Below, piece by piece: positions 18,470 through 26,574 of a stretch of DNA of 55,285 nt (the first letter of the stretch is position 1; every line of letters begins with the position of its first letter). Origin of the DNA: Natrinema limicola JCM 13563 (GTDB taxonomy: Archaea > Halobacteriota > Halobacteria > Halobacteriales > Natrialbaceae); assembly GCF_000337475.1 (NCBI RefSeq), contig NZ_AOIT01000033.1, positions 755 to 56,039 on the forward strand, read 5' to 3'. Position numbers and translations under genes: made by a program. The notes beneath the pieces are model-generated. The model had not been told where the DNA came from and did no database searches. It saw only the letters and a program-made list of their open reading frames with translations.

Positions 18470-18581
18470 ACACTACTCAATTCGGGTGGGCCGTCTTAAC
18501 CCTTGGCGAAGGGGCGAGGTTCCGCCCGGGAGAGCCGACCAGACCGTTACACCGAAGCCCGTCGAGCCGAACAGTCATCCC

Positions 18582-18998
18582 ATGGCAACGTTCACATACG
18601 AGACGGAAGTGCCAGTTCGCTTTCGCGATCTCGATCCGATGGGGCAGGTCCACAACGCTGTCGTCCTGATCTACGTCGAGGAAGCTCGCGCACGGTACTT
18701 CCAAGAGGTCGTCGGCGAACGACTCGAGCAGACCGACGGCGCCCTGGTCCACCAGGAGATCGACTACACCGTTCCGATCGAACTCGAGGACGCGGTGACG
18801 GTTCGCTACCGCGTCTCGAAAATCGGCGCGTCCAGCCTCACCACGGTCTTCGAGGTACGGACAGACGACGGTATCGCGGCGAACGGCGAGGTCGTTCACG
18901 TGGTGCTCGACGAAGCGGGAGAGACTCGAGCGGTGCCCGACACGTGGCGCGAGAACATTACGGCGTTCGAAGACGGATCGGTAGAGATAGTCGAGTAG
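18582..18998 (+). CDS. 4-hydroxybenzoyl-CoA-thioesterase-like hotdog protein
   Basis: 138 residues from MATFTYETEVPVRFRDLDP. The motif RFRDLDPMGQVHNAVVLIY contains the catalytic Asp region of the 4HBT family, here MGQVHN instead of the usual MGHVNN. EARARYFQEV and a second strand region follow. These cytoplasmic enzymes hydrolyse aromatic or short-chain acyl-CoAs. It is divergent from the frameshifted monooxygenase gene and convergent with the symporter gene. The frame is open further upstream, but the ATG at 18582 starts the family homology. Confidence 0.88.
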   Translation: MATFTYETEVPVRFRDLDPMGQVHNAVVLIYVEEARARYFQEVVGERLEQTDGALVHQEIDYTVPIELEDAVTVRYRVSKIGASSLTTVFEVRTDDGIAANGEVVHVVLDEAGETRAVPDTWRENITAFEDGSVEIVE

Positions 18999-19027
18999 AG
19001 AGACGAGATGTCAGCGTATCGGCGGGG

Positions 19028-20653
19028 TCAGTCGTCGGTTCCGGTTCCGTCGCCTGTGACGACGCCGGTCGATTCCTCCGGACTGCCCTTGATACGGCCG
19101 AGATCCATCACCGCCTTGATGCCCTCGTCCAAGTCGTGATAGTCGCTCGTGCTCGTAACAAGCGAAACGCCGACGAAGACGACGACGGCGACGATCGTGG
19201 CGAGTTGGCCACCGAGGAATCCCAGAGGAAGTTCGACACCAGCGTACTCGCCGCCGTAGGCGAGGAGGATCGTAAGCGCCAGTCCGGCGCCGCCGCCCGC
19301 GAGTGCGCCTTCGGCGGTCGCTCCCCGCCAGTTGTACGCGATAGCGATACAGGGGAAGATGACGGCCGCGAAGATTGCCCAGCCCGCGGCACCAAGGACG
19401 AAGATAAGGCCGGGGAAGGTGGCTGCGATGACGCCCGCCGCGATAAGGAGCGCAGCCGTAATCAGACGCCCCCAGTGGACTTCCTGCTCCTGGGTGAGGT
19501 CGACGTTCCGGTGTTCGATGAAGTAGTCGTGGACGACCGCGGACGCGCCCATGTTGAGGAACGCGTTGCTCGTCGACATGATCGCGGCCATGACCGCAGT
19601 GAGCACGAACGCGACGACGACGTCCGGAGCCCACTGGATGAGCGCGAGCGGGAGGGTCGCGTCCGGGTTGCCCGGATCGGCGACAGTCCCACCGATGACG
19701 GCGGCCCGCAGGAACGGTGCGGCGAGCCAGTACATCGCCGTTGCGAGGTACGCCGACCCCGTGATGAGTGCGCCCCACTTCAGCACCGACACGTCGCGTA
19801 CCATGTAGAACTTCGTGATCGCGTGGGGCTGGCCGGCGACGGTCGCCTGGATGACGATCACCGAGATGACCAGGCCGATGGCCATGAGTCCGTCGCCGCC
19901 GAGCAGCGTGAACTCGAAGTACGCGGGATTTTCCGCCTGGATCGTCTCGATCATCCCGTTCCAGCCGACCCCGGAGTTCGTCACGACGTAGTACGCGGTC
20001 AGTACGCCGCCAAGCACCATGATCGCACCCTGAATCGCGTCGGACCAGATGGCCGCGAGCATCCCCCCGATGACGGTGTAGAAGCCGACGACCACCAACC
20101 CGATCACCAGTGCCTGGAAGAAGCTAATCGGCAGGATGAGTGATCCGACGATCCCGAGTGCGGCGTACTGGGCGGCGAGGTACCCCATACTGCCGAGCAG
20201 GACCGACGCCGCACCGAGCAGCCGGACACGCTCGTCCTGGAAGCGGTAGTACATCGCGTCTGGCGCGGTAATCGCGTTGCGTACGTCGCCGAGTACGCGC
20301 ATCTTCCGTCCGAGCAACCAGTACGACGCGGTGAACCCGAAGATGATCAACCCGCCGACCAAAATGAAGTACTCGAGGCCGACGAGGTAGCCCGTTCCGG
20401 TGACGCCGATCATTCCCCACCCGCTCTGGATCGAGGCGAACACCGCCAGCGCGACGACGAGGACGCCCGACCGTCGTCCCGCCACGAAGTACTCCTCCTG
20501 GTTAGTCTGGTATCGACTCGCCAGTATCCCGATTCCGACCATCAGAACGGCGAACACAGCGAAGAATATCACTGCGGTCTCCGAGTAGTAGTCGACGCCG
20601 AGGTCATCACCCCACGTCTGCAGCGGGATCAACACGCCAGCATTGACGCTCAT
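19028..20653 (-). CDS. Sodium:solute symporter (SSS family)
   Basis: About 541 residues with roughly 13 membrane segments. SSS features include DYYSETAVIFFAVFAVLMVG at the N-terminus, GWGMIGVTGTGYLVGLEYF, an RFQDERVRLLG loop, a Na-site-like helix GGMLAAIWSDAIQGAIM and AVMAAIMSTSNAFLNMGA. It would import an organic solute (organic acid, amino acid or similar) with sodium ions. Its start overlaps the stop of a small membrane protein gene by an ATGA, so the two are coupled. The acyl-CoA ligase and flavoenzyme neighbours suggest an organic acid, which is inference. Confidence 0.9.
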   Translation of the reverse strand: MSVNAGVLIPLQTWGDDLGVDYYSETAVIFFAVFAVLMVGIGILASRYQTNQEEYFVAGRRSGVLVVALAVFASIQSGWGMIGVTGTGYLVGLEYFILVGGLIIFGFTASYWLLGRKMRVLGDVRNAITAPDAMYYRFQDERVRLLGAASVLLGSMGYLAAQYAALGIVGSLILPISFFQALVIGLVVVGFYTVIGGMLAAIWSDAIQGAIMVLGGVLTAYYVVTNSGVGWNGMIETIQAENPAYFEFTLLGGDGLMAIGLVISVIVIQATVAGQPHAITKFYMVRDVSVLKWGALITGSAYLATAMYWLAAPFLRAAVIGGTVADPGNPDATLPLALIQWAPDVVVAFVLTAVMAAIMSTSNAFLNMGASAVVHDYFIEHRNVDLTQEQEVHWGRLITAALLIAAGVIAATFPGLIFVLGAAGWAIFAAVIFPCIAIAYNWRGATAEGALAGGGAGLALTILLAYGGEYAGVELPLGFLGGQLATIVAVVVFVGVSLVTSTSDYHDLDEGIKAVMDLGRIKGSPEESTGVVTGDGTGTDD

Positions 20654-20820
20654 CAATCGTTCACCTCACTGGGGTCGATTCCACCGAGAGAGTCCCGTTC
20701 CCGAACCGTCTCCGTCCCCTCCAACTGCGTCCCGAGGTACACCGAGACGACGAGAAAGAGGACGACGAGCGAGAGAAACACCTCGACGACCGGCGTCGGG
20801 AATCCGAGCAGGTAGCTCAT
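20653..20820 (-). CDS. Small membrane accessory protein of the SSS symporter
   Basis: A 55-residue protein from MSYLLGFPTPVVEVF with one hydrophobic segment (VEVFLSLVVLFLVVSVYLG) and a charged tail (ETVRERDSLGGIDPSEVND). Small single-helix proteins are often encoded just before archaeal SSS transporters and are annotated as symporter accessory proteins. The 4-nt ATGA overlap with the symporter start is strong evidence that this is a real gene. Confidence 0.78.
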   Translation of the reverse strand: MSYLLGFPTPVVEVFLSLVVLFLVVSVYLGTQLEGTETVRERDSLGGIDPSEVND

Positions 20821-21093
20821 CGGACGATCACCCCTCGGCCGCGCTGGTGTTGGTCTCTCGCGCCGATCACCGCTCGACGGCCCGAGTACAGTTCGTGCCA
20901 TTCAGACCCATGATGTGTAGTATCGTGCCACATACAAACCAAACAATCAAATTTGTAATACATAAGCGTTACGCCGCCTTCCGTCGCGATGGCTGGTCAC
21001 CGACGCTCGAGACGGCTCGAGTTCCAACGACGAACCGTCGTCGACGACCGTGGGAGAAACAGTTTTGTTGTATGCTATATGTACACGAAATAC

Positions 21094-23085
21094 ATGTCCG
21101 ACCGGCATAACGCACTCTTCGAGTCGATCGATCTCGGCCCCGTGACGGTGCCGAACAGGGTTTTTCAGCCGCCACACGGGAACGCGTACGGGCTCGGTGA
21201 CCAGCAGACGGCCTTCCGTGCGGAGAAGGCACGGGGCGGATTCGGTCTGATCGTCCAAGAGTACAGCCAGATTCACGAATCGACCGACGTTACGCCCGTC
21301 GACTCGGGATACATCCACGACGACGAGACAATCCCGCCACAGCGAGCGATGGTCGACGCGGTTCACGACCACGGTGGAAAGCTGTTCGTCGAGTTGTGGC
21401 ACGGCGGTGCGACGGCCGGGAACTACGGGAGCCGCCGCCCACCGCTTTCGGCGTCGCAGCTTCCAACCGGCAACTACTACACGCCCAAGGAGATGGAACA
21501 CGCCGACATCCGGGAAATCGTCGCGGCGTTCGGTGACGGGGCAGACCGGGCGCGGCGAGCAGGCTACGACGGCATCGAACTCCACGCAGCACACGGCTAC
21601 CTCATCTCACAGTTCCTCTCGCCGTTCTACAACGACCGCGACGACGAGTACGGCGGTTCACTCGAGAACCGAATGCGGTTCTTCCGGGAGGTCATCGAGA
21701 GCGTTCGCGAGAACGTAAGCGACGACATGGCCGTCGGTGCCCGGTACACGATCGACGAACGCGTCGAGGGCGGGCTAACTGCGGACGGCGACGGGCTCGA
21801 GATCGTTCGGCGAATCGGCGACGACCTCGACTTCTGGGATATCGACATCGGCGTCAAACAGTCGATCGACGACATGATCGCGCCGAGTCGCCGCCACTCG
21901 AAGAACTACCAGATAGACTTCGTGAAAGCTGCCACCGACGAACTCGACGTTCCCGTCGGCGGCACCGGGCGAATCACCGACCCGGACGACGCGGTCGCGC
22001 TCCTCGAGGAAGGGTACGTGGACATGGTCGGCATGGCACGCCAGTCGATCTCGGACCCCCACTGGCCACGAAAGGTGAGAGAGGAGCGCATCGACGAGAT
22101 CCGGGAGTGTATCGGCTGTAACGTCTGCGTCTCGCAATCGAGACAGGGAATCCCGCTCACCTGCACGCAGAACCCGACGGTCGGGAGAGAGGCGGTTTGG
22201 CCGCCCGAAGAGTACGAAACAGTCGACGAACCGAAAGGCATCCTCGTGGTCGGCGGCGGGCCGGCTGGCATGGAGTTCGCAAGGGTCGCCGGCGAGCGTG
22301 GGCATCTCGTTCACCTCAACGAGAAAGCGGAGACGCTCGGCGGCCGGGTCAACTTCGAAGGGACGCTGCCTGATCTCGGTGAATGGAACCGGGTTCGCGA
22401 CTGGCGGACGACCGAACTCGAGCGGCTCGACGACGTCGCCGTCCACACGGGAAGTAGAGCAGAGATGTGCTACGACGACGTCGAGAGCTACGGTGCGGAG
22501 GTCGTCGTCGTCGCGACTGGCGCGAGGTGGTCCGAGAAAGGTGAAACGTCGGGAACGCACCGTCCCGTTCCGGGCTGGAATCGTGACCACGTGCTGACTC
22601 CCGAAGACGCGCTCGAGGTCGATCCCTCGGGACGGAACGTCGTGATCTTCGACGAGGAGGGGTACAACGTGAGCGCCGGCGTCGCCCAGTCGCTCGCCGC
22701 CGACAACGACGTGACGTTCGTGACGCCGAGTGCGAGCGCGTTCGATCAGGCGGTGCACACGTTCGAACGGGGAACGATCTTCACGACCCTCTTCGAGAGC
22801 GGCGTCGAGTTCGTACCTCACCACGCGCTCGAGGAAATCCGCGACGACGACGTCGTCACCGCCAACGTTCACTCGGGAGCGCAGACCACGCTCGAGGCGG
22901 ACTACGTCGTCTTCACGACGATGCGAAAGTCGAACGACGACCTCTACCGCGATCTTACGGCGAACCTCGACTCGCTCCGGCAGTCGACCGAAATCGAGGA
23001 AGTTCATGCAATCGGTGACTGCGTCTCGCCGCGGCGGATCGCCGATGCCGTCTATTCCGGTCACGAACTCGGTCGGCAGGTATAG
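21094..23085 (+). CDS. 2,4-dienoyl-CoA-reductase-like FMN/Fe-S/FAD oxidoreductase
   Basis: About 663 residues. The N-terminal half is an Old Yellow Enzyme barrel (VFQPPHGNAYGLGDQQ, ELHAAHGYLISQFLSP, DEYGGSLENR). A 4Fe-4S cluster motif follows, CIGCNVCVSQ with a further Cys in PLTCTQNP, then an FAD/NAD domain starting ILVVGGGPAGMEFARVAGE. This is the 2,4-dienoyl-CoA reductase / trimethylamine dehydrogenase plan. It may reduce a dienoyl-CoA or demethylate an N-methyl compound; the sequence does not decide. A TATA-like region ending near 21078 favours the Met at 21094 over the one at 21079. Confidence 0.88.
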   Translation: MSDRHNALFESIDLGPVTVPNRVFQPPHGNAYGLGDQQTAFRAEKARGGFGLIVQEYSQIHESTDVTPVDSGYIHDDETIPPQRAMVDAVHDHGGKLFVELWHGGATAGNYGSRRPPLSASQLPTGNYYTPKEMEHADIREIVAAFGDGADRARRAGYDGIELHAAHGYLISQFLSPFYNDRDDEYGGSLENRMRFFREVIESVRENVSDDMAVGARYTIDERVEGGLTADGDGLEIVRRIGDDLDFWDIDIGVKQSIDDMIAPSRRHSKNYQIDFVKAATDELDVPVGGTGRITDPDDAVALLEEGYVDMVGMARQSISDPHWPRKVREERIDEIRECIGCNVCVSQSRQGIPLTCTQNPTVGREAVWPPEEYETVDEPKGILVVGGGPAGMEFARVAGERGHLVHLNEKAETLGGRVNFEGTLPDLGEWNRVRDWRTTELERLDDVAVHTGSRAEMCYDDVESYGAEVVVVATGARWSEKGETSGTHRPVPGWNRDHVLTPEDALEVDPSGRNVVIFDEEGYNVSAGVAQSLAADNDVTFVTPSASAFDQAVHTFERGTIFTTLFESGVEFVPHHALEEIRDDDVVTANVHSGAQTTLEADYVVFTTMRKSNDDLYRDLTANLDSLRQSTEIEEVHAIGDCVSPRRIADAVYSGHELGRQV

Positions 23086-23130
23086 GAGATCAGCGCCCTG
23101 CAGAGAGCGGTATTTGTGAGTCGCCACCGT

Positions 23131-24399
23131 TCAGTAGTCGATAGCCGTAATCTCCTCGACGGGCCACTGACTGAGGATCTCGACGCCGTTCTCGCGGACG
23201 ACGACCATCTCCTCGACGCGGACGCCCTGGCGGTCGGCCGGCTGCATCGTCTCGACGGCCATCGTCATGCCCTCCTCGATCTCGATGGGATGGTCCGGCG
23301 AGAGGCCCCGCCAGATGAGTGGCTCCTCGTAGAGTTGGAGCCCCAGGCCGTGGGCCCAGTGGTTGGTCGTCATCTGCCAGAAGTCGTCGGCGTCGTACCA
23401 GTCCATGTGTTCGCCCTCTTCGTCCGGGAAGCCCTTGCAGATCTCGTCGGTGGTCGCCCCGGGCTCGATGCGCTCTAACACGTCGTAGAGGTCGTCGCGG
23501 GCCTTCTCGTAGGCGTCCTGCTGGGCCTGCGTGGGCTCGCCCATGGAGAACGTGCGGTAGTAACAGGAGCGATAGCCAAGGTAGCCGATGTTGTAGAAGT
23601 CGGCGTAGACGAGGTCGCCGGGCCGGATCATGCGGTCGGTCGTGTTGGCCTGGTGTTTCGGCCACGTATTCGGGCCGGAGGTGACGTAGCCGCCCTGGGC
23701 CATCGCGCCGTGACGCCAGAGTTCGTTGACCGCATCGCCCCAGACCTCGGACTCGCGTTTGCCGGGTTTCGCGCTCTCGGTGATGGCCTGGAAGCCCGCC
23801 TCACAGATGGCTGCGACCTGTCGGAGACACTCGATCTCGTCGCGCGTCTTGACCTTGCGAGCGTCAAGCATGATGTCCGTCGCTGCGTCAGTGTCGACGT
23901 CGACGCCGCGGTCCTCGAACTTCTCGACGAGTGCGCCGTTAGCCACGTCGATGCCCATCGGTTCTTTAGCGACGCCGTACTCCTCCATGGCCTCGTAGAC
24001 CGTCTCGGCCATCTTGTCCTTGAGCCAGCGTCGCGCCGAGGCGCTCCCCGAGGCCCGGGGAACGTTCCCGAGGCCGGGACAGGCGTACCGGATGTCGTCG
24101 AGCCAGGGGCAGTTGAACCGCTGGTTCGAGGCGTGATCGGCCGTGTCCCAGTGGACGACATCGCCGTCTTCCGTGAGCAGCGTGTAGTGGTCCGCGCCGC
24201 TGCCGCCGGTCATCGCGAGCCCGGTCACGTAGCGGACGTTCGGGTCGTTGATGAGCAACATCGACCCCAACTCCGAGTCCTGGAGTCGCTCGAGCGCTCG
24301 CTCCTTGCGCTCGCGTCGCATGCGCTGGACGTCGATGCGCTCTTCCCAGTCGACAGCCATGGTTCCACGCGTTCCTTCCATGAAGTCGCGCTCGTACAT
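23131..24399 (-). CDS. M24-fold (creatinase/aminopeptidase P-like) protein
   Basis: About 422 residues. Residues 30-170 are a creatinase N-terminal-like domain (INDPNVRYVTGLAMTGG). The C-terminal pita-bread domain runs from KTRDEIECLRQVA to VVVRENGVEIL. Expected metal ligands are only partly kept. The first Asp (VYADFYN) is present, but the second Asp site is SCYYRT instead of S-D-x-T-R. HGLGLQLYEEP, MAVETMQP and GVRVEEM retain His and Glu. It may therefore be a non-peptidase, like creatinase. Possible starts are ATG at 24399 (favoured by TATA spacing), 24381 and 24360. It is convergent with the dienoyl-CoA-reductase-like gene. Confidence 0.82.
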   Translation of the reverse strand: MYERDFMEGTRGTMAVDWEERIDVQRMRRERKERALERLQDSELGSMLLINDPNVRYVTGLAMTGGSGADHYTLLTEDGDVVHWDTADHASNQRFNCPWLDDIRYACPGLGNVPRASGSASARRWLKDKMAETVYEAMEEYGVAKEPMGIDVANGALVEKFEDRGVDVDTDAATDIMLDARKVKTRDEIECLRQVAAICEAGFQAITESAKPGKRESEVWGDAVNELWRHGAMAQGGYVTSGPNTWPKHQANTTDRMIRPGDLVYADFYNIGYLGYRSCYYRTFSMGEPTQAQQDAYEKARDDLYDVLERIEPGATTDEICKGFPDEEGEHMDWYDADDFWQMTTNHWAHGLGLQLYEEPLIWRGLSPDHPIEIEEGMTMAVETMQPADRQGVRVEEMVVVRENGVEILSQWPVEEITAIDY

Positions 24400-24537
24400 C
24401 ACATCAACGTACACAGAGGGGGCTAATCAAACTCCGGATTTGATGGTGACAGCTGACACACCCCACCGGTCGATTCGCTGTGCTGGCAGCGTGTACCCAC
24501 CCGAGCCTATAACTGCCTGCCGCGACCACTGGTGGCT

Positions 24538-25002
24538 ATGTCCCACGAGACGCCGATTCGCGTCGACCACACCGGCATCGCCGTCGAATCGATCGCCGAC
24601 GCCGAACCGATCCTGTTCGCGCTCGGCTGTCGGAAGCTCATCGAGGAGTCCGTCGAGGGCCGCTTCCGCTGGGCCCAGTACGACTTCGGGATGGACGCCT
24701 CGCGACTGGAACTCATCGAACCCGAGGCCGACGACACTTTCCTGACCGAGTACCTCGACGAGCACGGTCCCGGACTCCACCACATCACCTTCGAGGTCGC
24801 GGACATCGCGGCCGTCGCCGCGGCGCTCGAGGACGCCGGCTATCGGGTCGTCGAGTACGAAGAATACGACGACTGGACGGAGGCGTTCATTCCCCCGTCG
24901 AACCCGACGGGGGCGCTGTTCCAGCTGTTCGAGTACCACGAGGGGTACGGCGAGGACCGCCCGCCGGCCGACGCGCTCTACGTCGACGGCCAGCGGTTAT
25001 AG
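24538..25002 (+). CDS. VOC (glyoxalase-fold) protein, methylmalonyl-CoA-epimerase-like
   Basis: 154 residues with two beta-alpha-beta-beta-beta repeats. IRVDHTGIAVESI gives the first metal His, RLELIEPEADDTFL a Glu, GPGLHHITFEVADI the second His and GALFQLFEYHEG the last Glu. This layout fits methylmalonyl-CoA epimerase and other lyase-like VOC enzymes. The stop codon TAG at 25000-25002 lies inside the left end of a MITE-like element, so the last residues (GQRL) may not be the original C-terminus. A GTG at 24532 is a weaker alternative start. Confidence 0.85.
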   Translation: MSHETPIRVDHTGIAVESIADAEPILFALGCRKLIEESVEGRFRWAQYDFGMDASRLELIEPEADDTFLTEYLDEHGPGLHHITFEVADIAAVAAALEDAGYRVVEYEEYDDWTEAFIPPSNPTGALFQLFEYHEGYGEDRPPADALYVDGQRL

Positions 25003-25081
25003 TAGCCACTGAGAGTCAATGCACACCCGATCGCACAGTCGTCGTGCGATCGGTGTGTAAATCGTTTCAGTTGTTACTATA
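24998..25081. mobile_element. MITE-like element with long imperfect inverted repeats
   Basis: About 84 bp bounded by TATAG and CTATA. The left arm TATAGTAGCCACTGAGAG and the complement of the right arm, TATAGTAACAACTGAAACG, match closely. The pairing continues inward through CACACCCGATCGCAC / CACACCGATCGCAC, so the whole element can fold into one hairpin. The TA at both ends fits a TA target site as used by IS630/Tc1-type elements. There is no coding capacity. A related element end is at 49717. Confidence 0.75.
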
Positions 25082-25101
25082 GAAGAAGCCTGAAAAACCG
25101 A

Positions 25102-26064
25102 TCAGACCGGCTCGAGCCCGTTCTCCTCGCGGAGCGTGTTGATGTACTCGCGGAACCCGTTCTCGAGGTCGTATTCGACCTCGTAGCCGAGGTCCTCCTG
25201 TGCGGCGGTCATGTCGAGGTTCTGGGTCCACGGGAGTTCGCCGTCGTCGGAGACGTCGAGGTCGGCGTCCGGGATGATCTCGCGGACGGTATCGGCGGCC
25301 TCGCGGATGGTAGCGAGTTCCCCGCGGACGTTGTAGATCCGCTGGCTGAGGTCCTCGTCGGGGGTAAAGGCCGCCTTCCGGAACGCCTGGGCGATGTCGC
25401 GGGCGTGTTGCCAGTCGATGACCTGGTCGCCGTATTCGACGCTGAACGACTCCTCGAGGGCCGGTTTCTCGACGATGTTCGCGAGGAACGCCGAGCCGCC
25501 GGTCTCCCGGTAGGGGCCGTACGCGACGGTCGGGCGCAGGCCGACGTGGGAGACGTCGTAGTCCTCGTAGTAGACCCGAGCCTGGTGTTCGTTGTACTCT
25601 TTGGTCGCTCCGTAGAGCGTGTCGGGGTAGACGAGTTCGTCCTCGTCGACGTACTCGCCCTCGTAGTTGTGCGGCGGCGCGTACACGGCGGCGCTCGACG
25701 CCCAGGCGACGCGTTCGACCTGATCGTCGAGCGTACGGGCGGCTTCCAGGACGTTGTTCGTACCCGTGACGTTCACGTCGAGGGCCGCACGCGGGTTGTC
25801 GCGGGCAGTGTTGGTCAGCAGCGCTGCCAGGTGAATGATGTGTGTCGTTCCGGTCTCTTTGACTGCGCGGATGACGTCTGTCGGCTCCGAGACGTCGCCC
25901 CGCCGAATGGTCACGTCGTCGGCGACGCCGAGTTTGTCCAGAATGCGGTCGTCCGTCGACAGGTCGTAGGCGACGACGTCGTGTCCCGCATCGACCAAGT
26001 CCTCGACGACGTACGAGCCGAGGAAGCCAGTACCACCAGTGACGAGTACAGTTGACTCTGTCAT
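25102..26064 (-). CDS. NAD-dependent epimerase/dehydratase (extended SDR)
   Basis: 320 residues. It has Rossmann GGTGFLGSYVVEDL at the N-terminus, then HIIHLAALLTN and WASSAAVYAPP. The catalytic Tyr-x-x-x-Lys is LYGATKEYNE, and the substrate-site segment is LRPTVAYGPYRETGGSA. These match extended short-chain dehydrogenases such as UDP-sugar epimerases and hydroxy-acid or threonine dehydrogenases. The substrate is not evident; no nucleotide-sugar genes are nearby, so a small organic substrate is as likely as a sugar. It is divergent from the RidA gene with about 107 bp between starts. Confidence 0.88.
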   Translation of the reverse strand: MTESTVLVTGGTGFLGSYVVEDLVDAGHDVVAYDLSTDDRILDKLGVADDVTIRRGDVSEPTDVIRAVKETGTTHIIHLAALLTNTARDNPRAALDVNVTGTNNVLEAARTLDDQVERVAWASSAAVYAPPHNYEGEYVDEDELVYPDTLYGATKEYNEHQARVYYEDYDVSHVGLRPTVAYGPYRETGGSAFLANIVEKPALEESFSVEYGDQVIDWQHARDIAQAFRKAAFTPDEDLSQRIYNVRGELATIREAADTVREIIPDADLDVSDDGELPWTQNLDMTAAQEDLGYEVEYDLENGFREYINTLREENGLEPV

Positions 26065-26171
26065 CGTATACCAACGACGTGACGGAGCAACACAAAAAAG
26101 TTTGTTATTACTACCGTCCCGCCGACACGTCTACCACCAGGTATTTTGAGACCCACGATGTACGTCACGTC

Positions 26172-26567
26172 ATGGCACGGCGACAGTTAGATCCAGACGG
26201 GCTCATCGACGCCTCGAGCATCGGCTACAGCCACGGCATCGTCGCGGACGGCACACTCTACATGTCCGGGCAAGTCGGCTGGGACGAGTCGTTCGAACTT
26301 GCCGGCGAGGACGTCACAGCACAGACACGCCAAGCATTCGCGAACGTCGAGATGCTCCTCGAGGACGTCGATCGATCGCTGGCCGACGTGACGAAAGTGA
26401 CCGCGCACGTCGTCGACCTCCAAGCGAACCGGGACGCGTTCTTCGAGGTGTGGAACGACGTGCTCAGCGAGCCGCCGTTCCCGTGTCTCACGCTGCTCGG
26501 TCCACAGCAACTCGCACAGGACGGGTTATTCGTCGAACTCGAGGTCGAAGTCCCGATCGACGAGTAG
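26172..26567 (+). CDS. RidA/YjgF/UK114 family protein
   Basis: 131 residues with Rid-family features: YSHGIVADGTLYMSGQVGWD, TRQAFANVEMLLEDV and FPCLTLLGPQQLAQDGLFVE. RidA proteins are trimers that hydrolyse reactive enamine/imine intermediates. The usual catalytic Arg of true RidA, found in an R.-V-x-V segment near residue 105, appears absent (PFPCLTLLGP), so this is a Rid-subfamily member of uncertain activity. The ATG at 26172 is chosen over the longer open frame because homology begins there. It is convergent with the TPP enzyme gene, only 7 bp apart. Confidence 0.85.
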   Translation: MARRQLDPDGLIDASSIGYSHGIVADGTLYMSGQVGWDESFELAGEDVTAQTRQAFANVEMLLEDVDRSLADVTKVTAHVVDLQANRDAFFEVWNDVLSEPPFPCLTLLGPQQLAQDGLFVELEVEVPIDE

Positions 26568-26574
26568 CCGCCGA

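Noticed and set aside
18503-20143. Plus-strand open frame of 546 codons
   Set aside because: Arg/Asp-rich without domains; it overlaps the thioesterase gene and runs antisense to the symporter gene.
21775-23127. Minus-strand open frame of 450 codons
   Set aside because: Antisense shadow of the dienoyl-CoA-reductase-like gene, which has FMN, Fe-S and FAD motifs.
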